Assembly: GCA_902494515.1 (NCBI GenBank)
Contig: CABUTS010000049.1
Location: 1-20,874, forward strand
Source of the DNA: an uncultured Muribaculaceae bacterium
GTDB taxonomy: Bacteria > Bacteroidota > Bacteroidia > Bacteroidales > Muribaculaceae
Length of the DNA: 20,874 bases
Direction: 5' to 3'
The position numbers and the translations under genes are program-made. The notes under the pieces were generated by a model, which saw only the letters and a list, made by a program, of their open reading frames with translations, searched no databases and had not been told where the DNA came from. Numbering within the stretch: position 1 is the stretch's first letter; every line of letters begins with the position of its first letter. Positions 1 to 7,713 of this stretch are shown here, piece after piece.

Positions 1-24
1 TGCAAGCGCGCTGACGCGCTTGCA
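1..24 (-). terminator. Probable intrinsic terminator after nagB
   Basis: A perfect 10-bp inverted repeat (TGCAAGCGCG at 1-10, CGCGCTTGCA at 15-24) with a 4-base loop lies ten bases beyond the nagB stop codon. A U-tract in the minus-strand transcript would fall outside the window, so termination is inferred from the stem and its position. Confidence 0.6.
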
Positions 25-33
25 GGCGAGCGG

Positions 34-816
34 TCAGCAATTCTTGGTTTTGAAGTAGCGGTAGGTCTGGACCTTGAGCTCGGCGCAGGCGTCATCGTCG
101 GCGACGATTACTGCGTCGGGGTGGAGCTGAAGGGCGGAAATCGTCCACATCTGCGAGATACCCTCCTCCACGCCGTGGCGCAGGGCGCGCGCCTTGTTGT
201 GGCCGGTGATCAGGATGAGGACACGACGGGCGTCAGTGACAGTGCCGACACCGACGGTCAGCGCCGACTTCGGCACCGCATTGGTGTCGCCGCCGAAGAA
301 ACGGGAGTTGGCGATGATCGTGTCGGGGGTCAGCCATTCGCGGTGCGTACGGCCGTTGAGCGACGAGCCCGGCTCATTGAAAGCGATGTGTCCGTCGGGA
401 CCCACACCGCCCATAAACAGGTCGATACCACCGTACTGCTTGATCTTCTCCTCGAAACGGGCGCACTCGGCATCGGGGTCCTCGGCGTTGCCGTTGAGGA
501 TGTTGATATTCTCGGGAAGGATATCGATATGATTGAAGAAGTTGGTGTGCATGAACGACCAGTAGCTCTCGGGGTGCTCGCGGGGAAGGTCGCAGTATTC
601 GTCCATATTGAAGGTCACGACATTGCGGAAGCTGACCTCACCTGCCTTGTTCATGCGGACGAGCTCGCGGTAAGTACCCAGCGGAGTGCCGCCGGTGGGG
701 CAGCCGAGCACGAAAGGCTTCTCAGGCGTAGGATTTGCCGCATTGATGGCATCGGCGACGATACGGGCGGCGCGAAGGCTCACCTGATCATAGTCTTTTT
801 CGATAATAAGATTCAT
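34..816 (-). CDS. nagB: Glucosamine-6-phosphate deaminase
   Basis: Cytoplasmic enzyme converting glucosamine-6-phosphate to fructose-6-phosphate and ammonia, the last step of amino-sugar catabolism into glycolysis. The 260 residues align without gaps to the E. coli enzyme (266 residues) over nearly the whole length. Active-site residues are present: Asp72 in FNMDEY, and Asp141, His143 and Glu148 in GPDGHIAFNEPG. Ser151, Ser152 and Tyr254 of the allosteric GlcNAc-6-phosphate site are kept, but the positions of E. coli Arg158, Lys160 and Thr161 read His, Glu and Trp, so allosteric activation may be lost or changed (inference). It is the second gene of a minus-strand operon, starting 25 bases after the stop of the PIG-L/NagB fusion gene. 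Its own leader is AT-rich with no Shine-Dalgarno, as is usual in Bacteroidota. The identity is very secure. Confidence 0.97.
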   Translation of the reverse strand: MNLIIEKDYDQVSLRAARIVADAINAANPTPEKPFVLGCPTGGTPLGTYRELVRMNKAGEVSFRNVVTFNMDEYCDLPREHPESYWSFMHTNFFNHIDILPENINILNGNAEDPDAECARFEEKIKQYGGIDLFMGGVGPDGHIAFNEPGSSLNGRTHREWLTPDTIIANSRFFGGDTNAVPKSALTVGVGTVTDARRVLILITGHNKARALRHGVEEGISQMWTISALQLHPDAVIVADDDACAELKVQTYRYFKTKNC

Positions 817-841
817 CTGTTGCTATTTATGATTATTGGGA

Positions 842-2818
842 TTACAGCGGGTGATAAGCCACGAAGGCCTCGATAGCCTCGTAGGAGGCCAGACCGAGCT
901 TCTCGTAAAGTTTCGCGGTGGCGCGGTTGCGCTCCTCGGCGCGCTGCCAGAACAGGCGGTCGTCGTCGCCCAGGAACGGCGCGTTCTCCATCTGCGACTG
1001 ATGCTTGAGGATGGAATTGCGCTTGAAACGGAGCTCCTCCGGCGAGATGGGAACAGCCATTTCGATATGGTCGATTTCCCATTCGGCCCAGGCGCCACGA
1101 TACATCCAGATGCGGCAGTCCTTCATCCACTCCTCATCCTTCAGCTCGTCGACAGCGGCGAGAACGGCGTCGGTGCAGACCTTGTGGGTGCCGTGAGGGT
1201 CGGCGAGATCGCCGGCCACGAAAATCTGGTGAGGCTTCACCTGTGCGATCAGCCCCTTGACGATATCGACATCGGCCTCCGAGAGGTCACCCTTCTTGAT
1301 GGTGCCGGTTTCGTAGAACGGCAGGTTCAGGAAATGGACGTTCCCGGGCTTCACGCCGATATAATGGCAGGCGGTACGGGCCTCGGCCTGACGGATTTTT
1401 GTCTTGAGATACCGGATGTCGGCGGAGTCCATGTCGCCTGTGTTCTTGGCGGCCAGGAACTCGCTGATACCGTTGCTGACCCCCCGGAAACCGGGGGTGT
1501 CGATGCCGAAACGGTCAGCGATGCTCTCCATCACCATCACATAGCGGTACATATCCTCGTCGCCCACGGCAATGTTGCCCGAAGTTTCGTAGGCCACATG
1601 CACGTCATGGCCCTGGACAACGAGACGGCGCAGGGTGCCCCCCATCGAGATGACATCATCGTCGGGGTGCGGTGAGAACACAATCACGCGCTTGGGGAAC
1701 GGGGTAGCACGCTCCGGGCGATAGGTGTCATCAGCGTCGGGCTTCCCTCCGGGCCAGCCGGTGATGGTATGCTGAAGATCGTTGAAAATCTTGATATTCA
1801 CATTGTAGGCCGAACCGTAGAGCGCCAGCAGCTCGCCGAGGCCGGAATCGTTGTAGTCCTTGTCGGTGAGCTTGAGGATAGGCTTGCCGGTGAGGTTGCA
1901 GAGCCATACGATAGCACGCCGGATCAGCTTGTCGTTCCACTCGCAGGAGGTAACCTTCCAGGGGTGGGAGATGCGGGTCAGCGCGTCGGCGGCAGCCAGG
2001 TCGCAGACCAGCTTCACGTGGCGGAGGTCCTGCAGCTGCGACGACGGCACCCGCGGCGTGCGCTCCCCTTCGGCAGTGCGGGCCACGATGTCGGCCGAGC
2101 TCTCGCCCCAGGCCATGGTCAGGATGCGGCGGGCATGCAGAATGTTGTCCAGACCGAGAGTGATTGCGGTTGTGGGGACGTTGCTGTCGTTGTAGTCGCG
2201 CGAAATGGAGTGGCGGGCATCGTTGCTCAGCAACACAAGGCGGCTAAGCCCCGTGGCGGAGCTGCCCGGGCCGTTGAAAGCCAGCGAGCCGTTGCGGCCG
2301 ATTTCACAGACAGCCACGTCGATGCCCCCCTCGGCGGCGATGGCTGCCTCATACTGGCTGCAAAACTCCGCCATGGTCTCCTTGGTGATCTGCGGGTCGA
2401 TGGTGCGGATATTCTCCGGGAGGATATTCACATGGTCGAGCAACAGCTCGCGCAGGCGGCGCAGCGTGGAGGGGCCGTTCTCGCTCAGCGGGAAGAACTC
2501 CCCGATGTTGAACACCACCACCTTCGAGAAGTCGACCTCGCCGGCCTCATACATTTTCACAAGCGCCGTATAGGTGCCGTGAGTGGCATTCCCGGCGCCG
2601 AGAGCCAGCACGCATTTCCCCTTCTGTCCCACGAACTGTTTGATGTAGCGGACGATTTCGGAAGCGAGGAATTCAGAGCCGTCGGCAGCCGTTTCATAAA
2701 TATAAGTATTGATTTTCTCGTTACGGGTAACGGCAGCGAGCTCGATTTCATTCTCCGGGCGGTAGTAGCGGCGGGGAATCCTGTCGAGTTTTATCTGTGA
2801 AGTCAGGTCGTTTTTCAT
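842..2818 (-). CDS. PIG-L family deacetylase fused to a degenerate NagB-like domain
   Basis: A 658-residue, probably cytoplasmic two-domain protein. Residues about 50-285 have the NagB/6-phosphogluconolactonase fold pattern, but all four deaminase catalytic positions are changed: FNMDEY is FNIGEF (Asp to Gly106), and GPDGHIAFNEPG is GRNGSLAFNGPG (Asp to Asn176, His to Ser178, Glu to Gly183). Residues about 375-560 form a PIG-L/LmbE N-acetyl-sugar deacetylase domain with the metal and catalytic motif HPDDD (384-388) and a downstream PHGTH (His542, His545). The family is commonly auto-annotated as glucosamine-6-phosphate deaminase in Bacteroidota, which is doubtful here. Its place just upstream of intact nagB suggests that it de-N-acetylates an amino-sugar phosphate or related compound, with the NagB-like half acting as a binding or regulatory domain (inference). 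A -7 promoter box lies about 80 bases upstream of the start. Confidence 0.88.
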   Translation of the reverse strand: MKNDLTSQIKLDRIPRRYYRPENEIELAAVTRNEKINTYIYETAADGSEFLASEIVRYIKQFVGQKGKCVLALGAGNATHGTYTALVKMYEAGEVDFSKVVVFNIGEFFPLSENGPSTLRRLRELLLDHVNILPENIRTIDPQITKETMAEFCSQYEAAIAAEGGIDVAVCEIGRNGSLAFNGPGSSATGLSRLVLLSNDARHSISRDYNDSNVPTTAITLGLDNILHARRILTMAWGESSADIVARTAEGERTPRVPSSQLQDLRHVKLVCDLAAADALTRISHPWKVTSCEWNDKLIRRAIVWLCNLTGKPILKLTDKDYNDSGLGELLALYGSAYNVNIKIFNDLQHTITGWPGGKPDADDTYRPERATPFPKRVIVFSPHPDDDVISMGGTLRRLVVQGHDVHVAYETSGNIAVGDEDMYRYVMVMESIADRFGIDTPGFRGVSNGISEFLAAKNTGDMDSADIRYLKTKIRQAEARTACHYIGVKPGNVHFLNLPFYETGTIKKGDLSEADVDIVKGLIAQVKPHQIFVAGDLADPHGTHKVCTDAVLAAVDELKDEEWMKDCRIWMYRGAWAEWEIDHIEMAVPISPEELRFKRNSILKHQSQMENAPFLGDDDRLFWQRAEERNRATAKLYEKLGLASYEAIEAFVAYHPL

Positions 2819-2897
2819 ATCAGTGATGTCACACAGGTGAACTAATGAATAGGTAAACAGTATTTTGGTTTTAACTCAGGTAAATAGGATTGATTTG

Positions 2898-2905
2898 CAA
2901 AATTA
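2898..2905 (-). promoter_or_regulatory. Candidate promoter for the PIG-L/nagB operon
   Basis: The minus strand reads TAATTTTG, an exact match to the Bacteroidota -7 element TAnnTTTG, about 80 bases upstream of the fusion gene start. The -33 region has only a weak TTGG-like match. Confidence 0.45.
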
Positions 2906-2959
2906 ACTAAATTCCAGCATCTCACCAACTTCCCACTTGTATTTTTAATTATTTTTATA

Positions 2960-2995
2960 CCTCGGTGATTGCCTCGGTGAATGCCTTGGTGACTG
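2960..2995. repeat. Three tandem copies of a 12-bp unit
   Basis: CCTCGGTGATTG, CCTCGGTGAATG and CCTTGGTGACTG follow each other without spacers. The array sits between the terminator of the downstream-oriented secreted-protein gene and the promoter of the amino-sugar operon. It codes for nothing recognisable. The rest of the 2819-3119 gap holds only the promoter and terminator listed here. Confidence 0.8.
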
Positions 2996-2998
2996 CCG

Positions 2999-3037
2999 AA
3001 AAAAATTCCCGCAACGCAAGGGGGCGCTGCGGGGAAT
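2999..3037 (-). terminator. Intrinsic terminator of the 1138-residue secreted protein gene
   Basis: Read on the minus strand, ATTCCCCGCA and TGCGGGAAT form a GC-rich stem with one bulged C, continued by CG pairs around a C-rich loop. It is followed directly by seven U residues (A run at 2999-3005). It lies about 80 bases after the stop codon at 3120. Confidence 0.8.
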
Positions 3038-3119
3038 CGTGTGTATGAAGGTTATTGTCCTGAGCCTTTCAGATCAAGGCGAATCAGGTCTGAGGGTTAC
3101 TTTACCAGAGGTCAGAGGT

Positions 3120-6100
3120 TTACTTTACCAGGACGGCCTTGCCGGCGTTGCCCGTGGAGATGACGTATGCACCGGGAGCAAGCGGCATGAACTGGTTGTC
3201 GGAGGTGATGGCGGCGGTGGAGACTGCGCGGCCGTCGACGGTGTAGGCTCCGACGGTCTTGCCGGCTGCACCCTTGACGATTACACCACCTTCAGCTGCG
3301 AGGACATCGAAGCCTGCTGCGGTTCCGTCGGTTACGTTGTCAACACCGAGGGAAGCGGGGTCACCGATGGCGTAGCTGTCGATGAGGGCGCGGTTCGAGG
3401 AACCGCCGGTGAAGTTGACGAACAGACCGACTTCAGCCCAGGCCTTGTCGAGAAGTTCTGCGGGGAGGTCAACGACGAACTTATACCAGCCGGATTCGAT
3501 GCCAGTGGGATCGAGGGTCTCGAGGTCGTGGAATGTACCTTCGGCGTCGCGATAAACCATCTTGTATTCGGGCATCGAGGGATAGACGTAGAGGGTTACC
3601 CATGTCTGGACGGCGCTGTAGCCTGTGGTGGCGAACTTGGGCAGCATCACGTAGGAGTCGCCGCGGTTGAAGGCGGTGCGGCCCACGAGAGCTGTGCCGG
3701 ATTCAGAGGTTGCGGTGGAAACTTCGGATGCAGGATCTGCCAGGCTCCATTCGGGCATGTAGTCGGCGGGAAGCGAGGAAAGGAAGGAGATGGGACCGTG
3801 GGTGGCGTGTCCGCCGGCGAAGTCATCTTCGAGGTCGAGCGACTTGGGCTGGCCGAGGATAGCGTCAACAGGAATATAGTCCGAGAAGTGGTTTACAGCG
3901 CTTGCGCAAGCTACGCCGAGACGGATGTTCTGGAGCTCACCCTGATAGCTTGCGGAGAGACGGTAGTCGTAGCTGAGCTGGTCGGCGCCGAATACATCAA
4001 CCTGATACCAGTCTTCGTCGTAGTCATCCCATTCGAAGATGTAGTAGTCGATGTTCTCGGGTACAACTACACCGCCGTTGAGACCTTCGGTGACGGGCTC
4101 CCATTCGATGTGGATACCCATGTTGTCATCGCTGACGGTAGCCTTGGTGATGACGGGGTTCTTCGGGAAGTCGATGCCGCAGCGGACCTCGGCAATAACA
4201 GCCTCGCTGGAGCCGAATTCGTTGGCGATGGTCAGCGAAAGGGTGTTCAGGCCTTCGACGCAGTCTACGGTGATGGAGTGCTCGGTGCCGGGCTTGCCGG
4301 TTACCTGGGCGCTTGCTTCGCCACAGGTGAGGGTGGCGGTCAGTTCGGTTTCAGGATCGAGGTCGCCGTCGAGAGCATCCTTGGCAGGCATGATGAAAGT
4401 GGCTGTAGCCTTGAGGGCGCCGGTGGGATCGGCTGCGAAGACAGCGTCGATAGGCTTGGCGGGAGCCACGCCTTCGAAGTACTCCATGGTCAGGTTCTTG
4501 AGGTACAGATAGTACATATTCGCCTCCGAGCAAGCGTGGATACCGATAATGTAGCTGCCGGCTTCCTCAAGCTGGAAGAGCTGCTGCTCGTTGAGGTACT
4601 CCTGCTGCTTGTAGTCGGAGCGAGAAATCAGGAGCTTGGTCATGCTCTCGGGATTCTGGGCTGTACCCAGCCAGATTTCAAAGGCCTCTTTATAGGATCC
4701 GGTCTTGGCGTCGACAGCCACTCGGATGATCTTGGAGATGTCGTCGATCTGCACGGGAGCGGTGAACAGCCAGTCATCGGCAGGATTGGAGCTACTGTAG
4801 GTGTACATGATATTCTCAGCCTCGGCTGCCCATGTCTTGCCATCTCCATTGGCGTCGAGGAGAATCATGTCGTTGAACATATCCTGACCGAGTGTCAGCG
4901 CCATCGGGATGTCATAGTGGAAGCTGGAGGGGAGGCCGACCGAGAAGTTGATCTTCACGGGATCAGAGCTCTTCTGAACCCCTTCCTGCTCGAAGTAAAC
5001 GTAGACGGATGCGGTGTGGGGACCCTTGGCAAGACCGGTGTAGGGGATTTCAACCACCTGTCCGGGGGTGCCTTCAACGGGAGTTTCAGCCTCGGTGCCG
5101 TCGAGAGTGACAACAGCATAGAGCTTGTCGGAAGTCAGGGGATTGCCTACGATGTCGATGGAGGGGAAGGTAACCTTGAGGTTGCCGTCGCCGCCGTCGA
5201 ATACAGCTTCAAGGGCGGGATTTGCGGGAAGGGTGGCGTCGAGGTGGTCAACCTTGATGTTGCGCAGATAGGTGTAGGCGGTGTTCGCGGGGGAAGCAGC
5301 CCTGATAGCGATGTACTTCGGACCGGCCTCGGTCACTACATAGCGAACCTTCTGCGTTTCCCAGGCGTCGCCGAGAGACTTTGCAATGCTGGCCAGCTTG
5401 TTCTGGGAGAGAGCTTCGACGGTAGCCTCTGAGGCAGCGCAAACCTCAACGATCTCCTCGTTGTACTTTGTACCCATGTCGAAGGAGATTTCGTAGGCTC
5501 CCGGTTCGAGATTGATAGCCGGAAGCACGAAGTAATCGTCTGCGGCATCGAACCAGCCGCTGGAGTAGCGCATTGCGGGACCCGCGGGCGCAGGCGTGCC
5601 GGTTTCGGTGTATTCCCAGGTGTTGGAGTCCTTGTTGTTGTTGATGACTGTACACCAGGTGTATTCATCGTAGTCAGGCGTGATTTCGAAGGGGAGCACG
5701 ATGGGGTCGGGGCACTTGCGGTAGAGGCTGGCGTCGGCCGACGCAATCTCGGAGCTGCGGACCTCGCCGTTGTCCTCGAAGGAAACCACGGCCATGAATT
5801 TGTGAGTGCCGGATTCGCAGGTGATGACAGTGGAGAGCTCCCCGCCGGGAGCTCCGGTGAGAGTCGCCTTCTGGACGCCGTCCACCGAGATCTTGGCGGT
5901 CAGCTCACCCGTAAGGGCTTCGCCGTTGATGCGGGTGGTGGGGAGCGTCAGCGCCACATGGGCGTCGAGGCCGTCGGGGGTGACGGTCAACACCGGAGTC
6001 TTGGGTGCGTTCTCGTCAACCTTGGTGAGATTGAACTTGCGCAAGTAGGTGTAGTATTTGCCCGTTTCGGAATAGAAATGGATGGCGAGGTGATATACCC

Positions 6101-6536
6101 CAGCTGTGGCGATGTCGAAAGTATAGGTCTCGTCGACCCAGCTCTGCTCGCGCACATCCTTGTAGTTATGGATGATGGTGAAATTCGATGTGGCAGCCAC
6201 CGTACCGTCGGTATAGCCGACACAGAAACGCTCCAAGTCGGTTTTGGTTTTGTATTGATAGGTAATCTTGTAGGTGCCGGGCTGCAGCTCTACCCCCTCC
6301 ATATAGAGGTAATCATCGGTATCGCCGTCGTAGGTGTAACCATGGCGGAAACAGCCTTCGCCATCTTCGGTGAAGAAGGTACACTTGGTACCGTCATCGT
6401 CGACATCCTCGACAACACACTTGTTGAAATCTTCCTCTGTGGGCGCGATATACAGCGGAACGCTTGCGGCGCCAAACGCCAATGTCGGGACCATCAGGGA
6501 AGCCAACGAAAGAAACAGATGTAAACTTTTTCTCAT
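3120..6536 (-). CDS. Large secreted protein with three tandem two-domain repeats and a C-terminal sorting-like domain
   Basis: The 1138-residue protein begins with a signal peptide (MRKSLHLFLSLASL, cleavage near residue 23). Three homologous units follow, each a beta-sandwich carbohydrate-binding or jelly-roll-like domain joined to a fibronectin-III-like domain: residues about 25-172 plus 178-268, 275-432 plus 437-533, and 535-687 plus 692-786. The first halves end in the related strings YTYLRKFNL, YTYLRNIKV and YYLYLKNLTM. Another fibronectin-like domain (about 790-890) and a beta-rich domain (about 900-1060) come next. The last 75 residues (YTVDGRAV, then PGAYVIS and KAVLVK) resemble a type IX secretion type A sorting domain. 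No catalytic motif is visible, so a surface adhesive or glycan-binding role is only inference. The gene is a single transcription unit with a strong promoter and a terminator. Confidence 0.85.
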   Translation of the reverse strand: MRKSLHLFLSLASLMVPTLAFGAASVPLYIAPTEEDFNKCVVEDVDDDGTKCTFFTEDGEGCFRHGYTYDGDTDDYLYMEGVELQPGTYKITYQYKTKTDLERFCVGYTDGTVAATSNFTIIHNYKDVREQSWVDETYTFDIATAGVYHLAIHFYSETGKYYTYLRKFNLTKVDENAPKTPVLTVTPDGLDAHVALTLPTTRINGEALTGELTAKISVDGVQKATLTGAPGGELSTVITCESGTHKFMAVVSFEDNGEVRSSEIASADASLYRKCPDPIVLPFEITPDYDEYTWCTVINNNKDSNTWEYTETGTPAPAGPAMRYSSGWFDAADDYFVLPAINLEPGAYEISFDMGTKYNEEIVEVCAASEATVEALSQNKLASIAKSLGDAWETQKVRYVVTEAGPKYIAIRAASPANTAYTYLRNIKVDHLDATLPANPALEAVFDGGDGNLKVTFPSIDIVGNPLTSDKLYAVVTLDGTEAETPVEGTPGQVVEIPYTGLAKGPHTASVYVYFEQEGVQKSSDPVKINFSVGLPSSFHYDIPMALTLGQDMFNDMILLDANGDGKTWAAEAENIMYTYSSSNPADDWLFTAPVQIDDISKIIRVAVDAKTGSYKEAFEIWLGTAQNPESMTKLLISRSDYKQQEYLNEQQLFQLEEAGSYIIGIHACSEANMYYLYLKNLTMEYFEGVAPAKPIDAVFAADPTGALKATATFIMPAKDALDGDLDPETELTATLTCGEASAQVTGKPGTEHSITVDCVEGLNTLSLTIANEFGSSEAVIAEVRCGIDFPKNPVITKATVSDDNMGIHIEWEPVTEGLNGGVVVPENIDYYIFEWDDYDEDWYQVDVFGADQLSYDYRLSASYQGELQNIRLGVACASAVNHFSDYIPVDAILGQPKSLDLEDDFAGGHATHGPISFLSSLPADYMPEWSLADPASEVSTATSESGTALVGRTAFNRGDSYVMLPKFATTGYSAVQTWVTLYVYPSMPEYKMVYRDAEGTFHDLETLDPTGIESGWYKFVVDLPAELLDKAWAEVGLFVNFTGGSSNRALIDSYAIGDPASLGVDNVTDGTAAGFDVLAAEGGVIVKGAAGKTVGAYTVDGRAVSTAAITSDNQFMPLAPGAYVISTGNAGKAVLVK

Positions 6537-6685
6537 ATTGCTGACTGATTAGGTTATTATAATGATGATTTTTGAATATAATGAATTAAACTATATAATC
6601 AAAACAAGTAAGCATCTATCAAAATCTAAGCACAGAGAGGAACCGGCAATAGTCAGTTTGTCAGCACTTTGATTACTACGACTGG

Positions 6686-6716
6686 CAAAGATACAACGTA
6701 ATTTTAAATTTCACAA
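6686..6716 (-). promoter_or_regulatory. Promoter of the 1138-residue secreted protein gene
   Basis: The minus strand shows TTG (6716-6714), 20 bases, then TATCTTTG (6693-6686), a full Bacteroidota -33/-7 pair. It predicts a leader of about 145 bases before the start at 6536. Confidence 0.65.
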
Positions 6717-6747
6717 CACTTTTTCAAAAAAATCTTCACTATTTATG

Positions 6748-6755
6748 TAATTTTG
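6748..6755 (+). promoter_or_regulatory. Possible plus-strand -7 box facing the repeat cluster
   Basis: TAATTTTG matches TAnnTTTG exactly, but no -33 partner is evident. If active it would transcribe the noncoding repeat region 6860-7470. Weak evidence. Confidence 0.2.
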
Positions 6756-6861
6756 CCATCTGTTGCCATTACAGCGCCATACAAATCAGCAGTCTCCCTT
6801 TGGCACGTTGATTTCGAGATGCGCTTAAAGTATCATCTGATTGATGAACTCGCGTATGATG

Positions 6862-6924
6862 GAGGAGATTGCGGAGTAGATTGAGGAGGTTGCAGAGCAG
6901 ATTGAGGAGATTGCGGAGTAGATT
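6862..6924. repeat. Three tandem copies of a 21-bp unit
   Basis: Units at 6862-6882, 6883-6903 and 6904-6924, each beginning GAGGAG and ending AGATT. Copies one and three are identical, and copy two differs at three positions, all transitions. Stop codons interrupt it in the plus strand, so it is not a coding repeat. Confidence 0.9.
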
Positions 6925-6936
6925 GGTGGAGCCAGC

Positions 6937-7391
6937 AGCCCCCGGCAGGGCAAGGCCAAAGGCCTTGATGTTTATGTAACCGGGGCTTAGCGCCCCGTCA
7001 GGGGAGCATAGCCCCGGACCCTGTCAGGCCACATCGAGTGAAGGCCGAAGGTCTTCATGGTCAATGACTCGGGATTTCGGCGCATTGGGTATCAAGGTGA
7101 TGCCCGCAGGCTTCCGTTGAAGTTCAGGAGCGGCAGCTCCGCAATGGTTCGGTTTGACGTTCCAGAGACAAATTTGTTTCCGTTAGTTCCGTATAGTTCC
7201 GTGTAAAAAAATCGCCGGCATGTGGAGTTATCAACCCGCCGGAGAGGTTCGTAAGTAATTGTTCATGAAGACCTTCGGCCTTCACCCGGTGGCGTCCGGG
7301 GGGATCCCCGGCTAAAAAATTCCGCTACGCTTCATTTTTAAGCCGGGGTTACTTGAACATGAAGGCTTTCAGCCTTCCCCTGCCGGGGGCT
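6937..7391. repeat. Extragenic nested inverted-repeat cluster with covarying hairpins
   Basis: A 53-bp sequence at 6937-6989 recurs inverted at 7339-7391 with 44 of 53 bases identical and no gaps. Each copy holds a 7-bp hairpin with a 3-base loop (CAAGGCC-AAA-GGCCTTG and, inverted, GAAGGCT-GAA-AGCCTTC). Inside this pair lies a second, perfect 22-bp inverted repeat (7038-7059 and 7264-7285) carrying a third form of the same hairpin (GAAGGCC-GAA-GGTCTTC). The centre (about 7080-7250) is unique sequence. Other hairpins are CCGGGGCT (6980-6987) with AGCCCCGG (7010-7017), and CCGGGG (7296-7301) with CCCCGG (7306-7311). No gene is visible anywhere in 6537-7713 apart from the promoter, repeat and terminator elements listed. 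Confidence 0.9.
7306..7348. repeat. Long stem-loop inside the repeat cluster
   Basis: CCCCGGCTAAAAAAT (7306-7320) pairs with ATTTTTAAGCCGGGG (7334-7348) at 14 of 15 positions around a 13-base loop. The A/T-rich inner and G/C-rich outer halves make it a strong cruciform or RNA hairpin. No gene ends nearby for it to terminate. Confidence 0.8.
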
Positions 7392-7395
7392 TCTT

Positions 7396-7471
7396 GCTGA
7401 CCATCCGGCAGCTAAGTCAGCAATTACCGGGGGGCTGACCATCCGGCAGTTAAGTCGGCAATTGCCGGGGA
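7396..7471. repeat. Tandem duplication of a 38-bp unit
   Basis: Copies at 7396-7433 and 7434-7471 both begin GCTGACCATCCGGCAG. They differ at four positions, all transitions. Each copy contains a CCGGC/CCGG-bounded imperfect palindrome. Confidence 0.9.
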
Positions 7472-7575
7472 CTGTCGGCTTCACAGTATTTACGAGGCGA
7501 TACAACTTTGTAATAATATTGTAGAGGGACGTACCGTTGTGGAGCTGAAAATTAAATTACGGAGATGAAAATTAA

Positions 7576-7613
7576 AACCTGCGGTGACTGCAGGAAGGCA
7601 ATCATCGCAGGTT
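7576..7613. terminator. Bidirectional terminator after the acyl-CoA dehydrogenase gene
   Basis: AACCTGCGGTGA (7576-7587) pairs with TCATCGCAGGTT (7602-7613) through 12 pairs including one G-T wobble. A T-run follows on the plus strand (7612-7616), and a TTTTAATTTT tract follows on the minus strand. It lies about 100 bases beyond the stop at 7714, so it most likely ends the etf/acyl-CoA dehydrogenase transcript. Confidence 0.7.
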
Positions 7614-7713
7614 TTTATTGCGGTATTTCAGAGGAAGCTATGCCGCTCCCTGTTGAAAATCTGTTGAATCAGAGGCTATACCTTTGAGGGTTCAGAGGTT
7701 ATCTCTCCGGGAA

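Noticed and set aside
3039..5432. 797-residue open frame on the plus strand
   Set aside because: It is antisense to the secreted-protein gene, has no signal peptide or domains, and is Val/Gly-rich as expected for a shadow of a GC-rich coding strand.
7565..7687. 40-residue plus-strand frame starting MKIKTCGDCRKAI with a CxxC and a further Cys
   Set aside because: It is made of the arms of the bidirectional terminator at 7576-7613, has no promoter evidence and no known relatives. The Cys spacing is likely chance.
6537..7713. CRISPR array in the repeat-rich gap
   Set aside because: The repeats are adjacent tandem or inverted copies without regularly sized unique spacers, and no cas genes are present.
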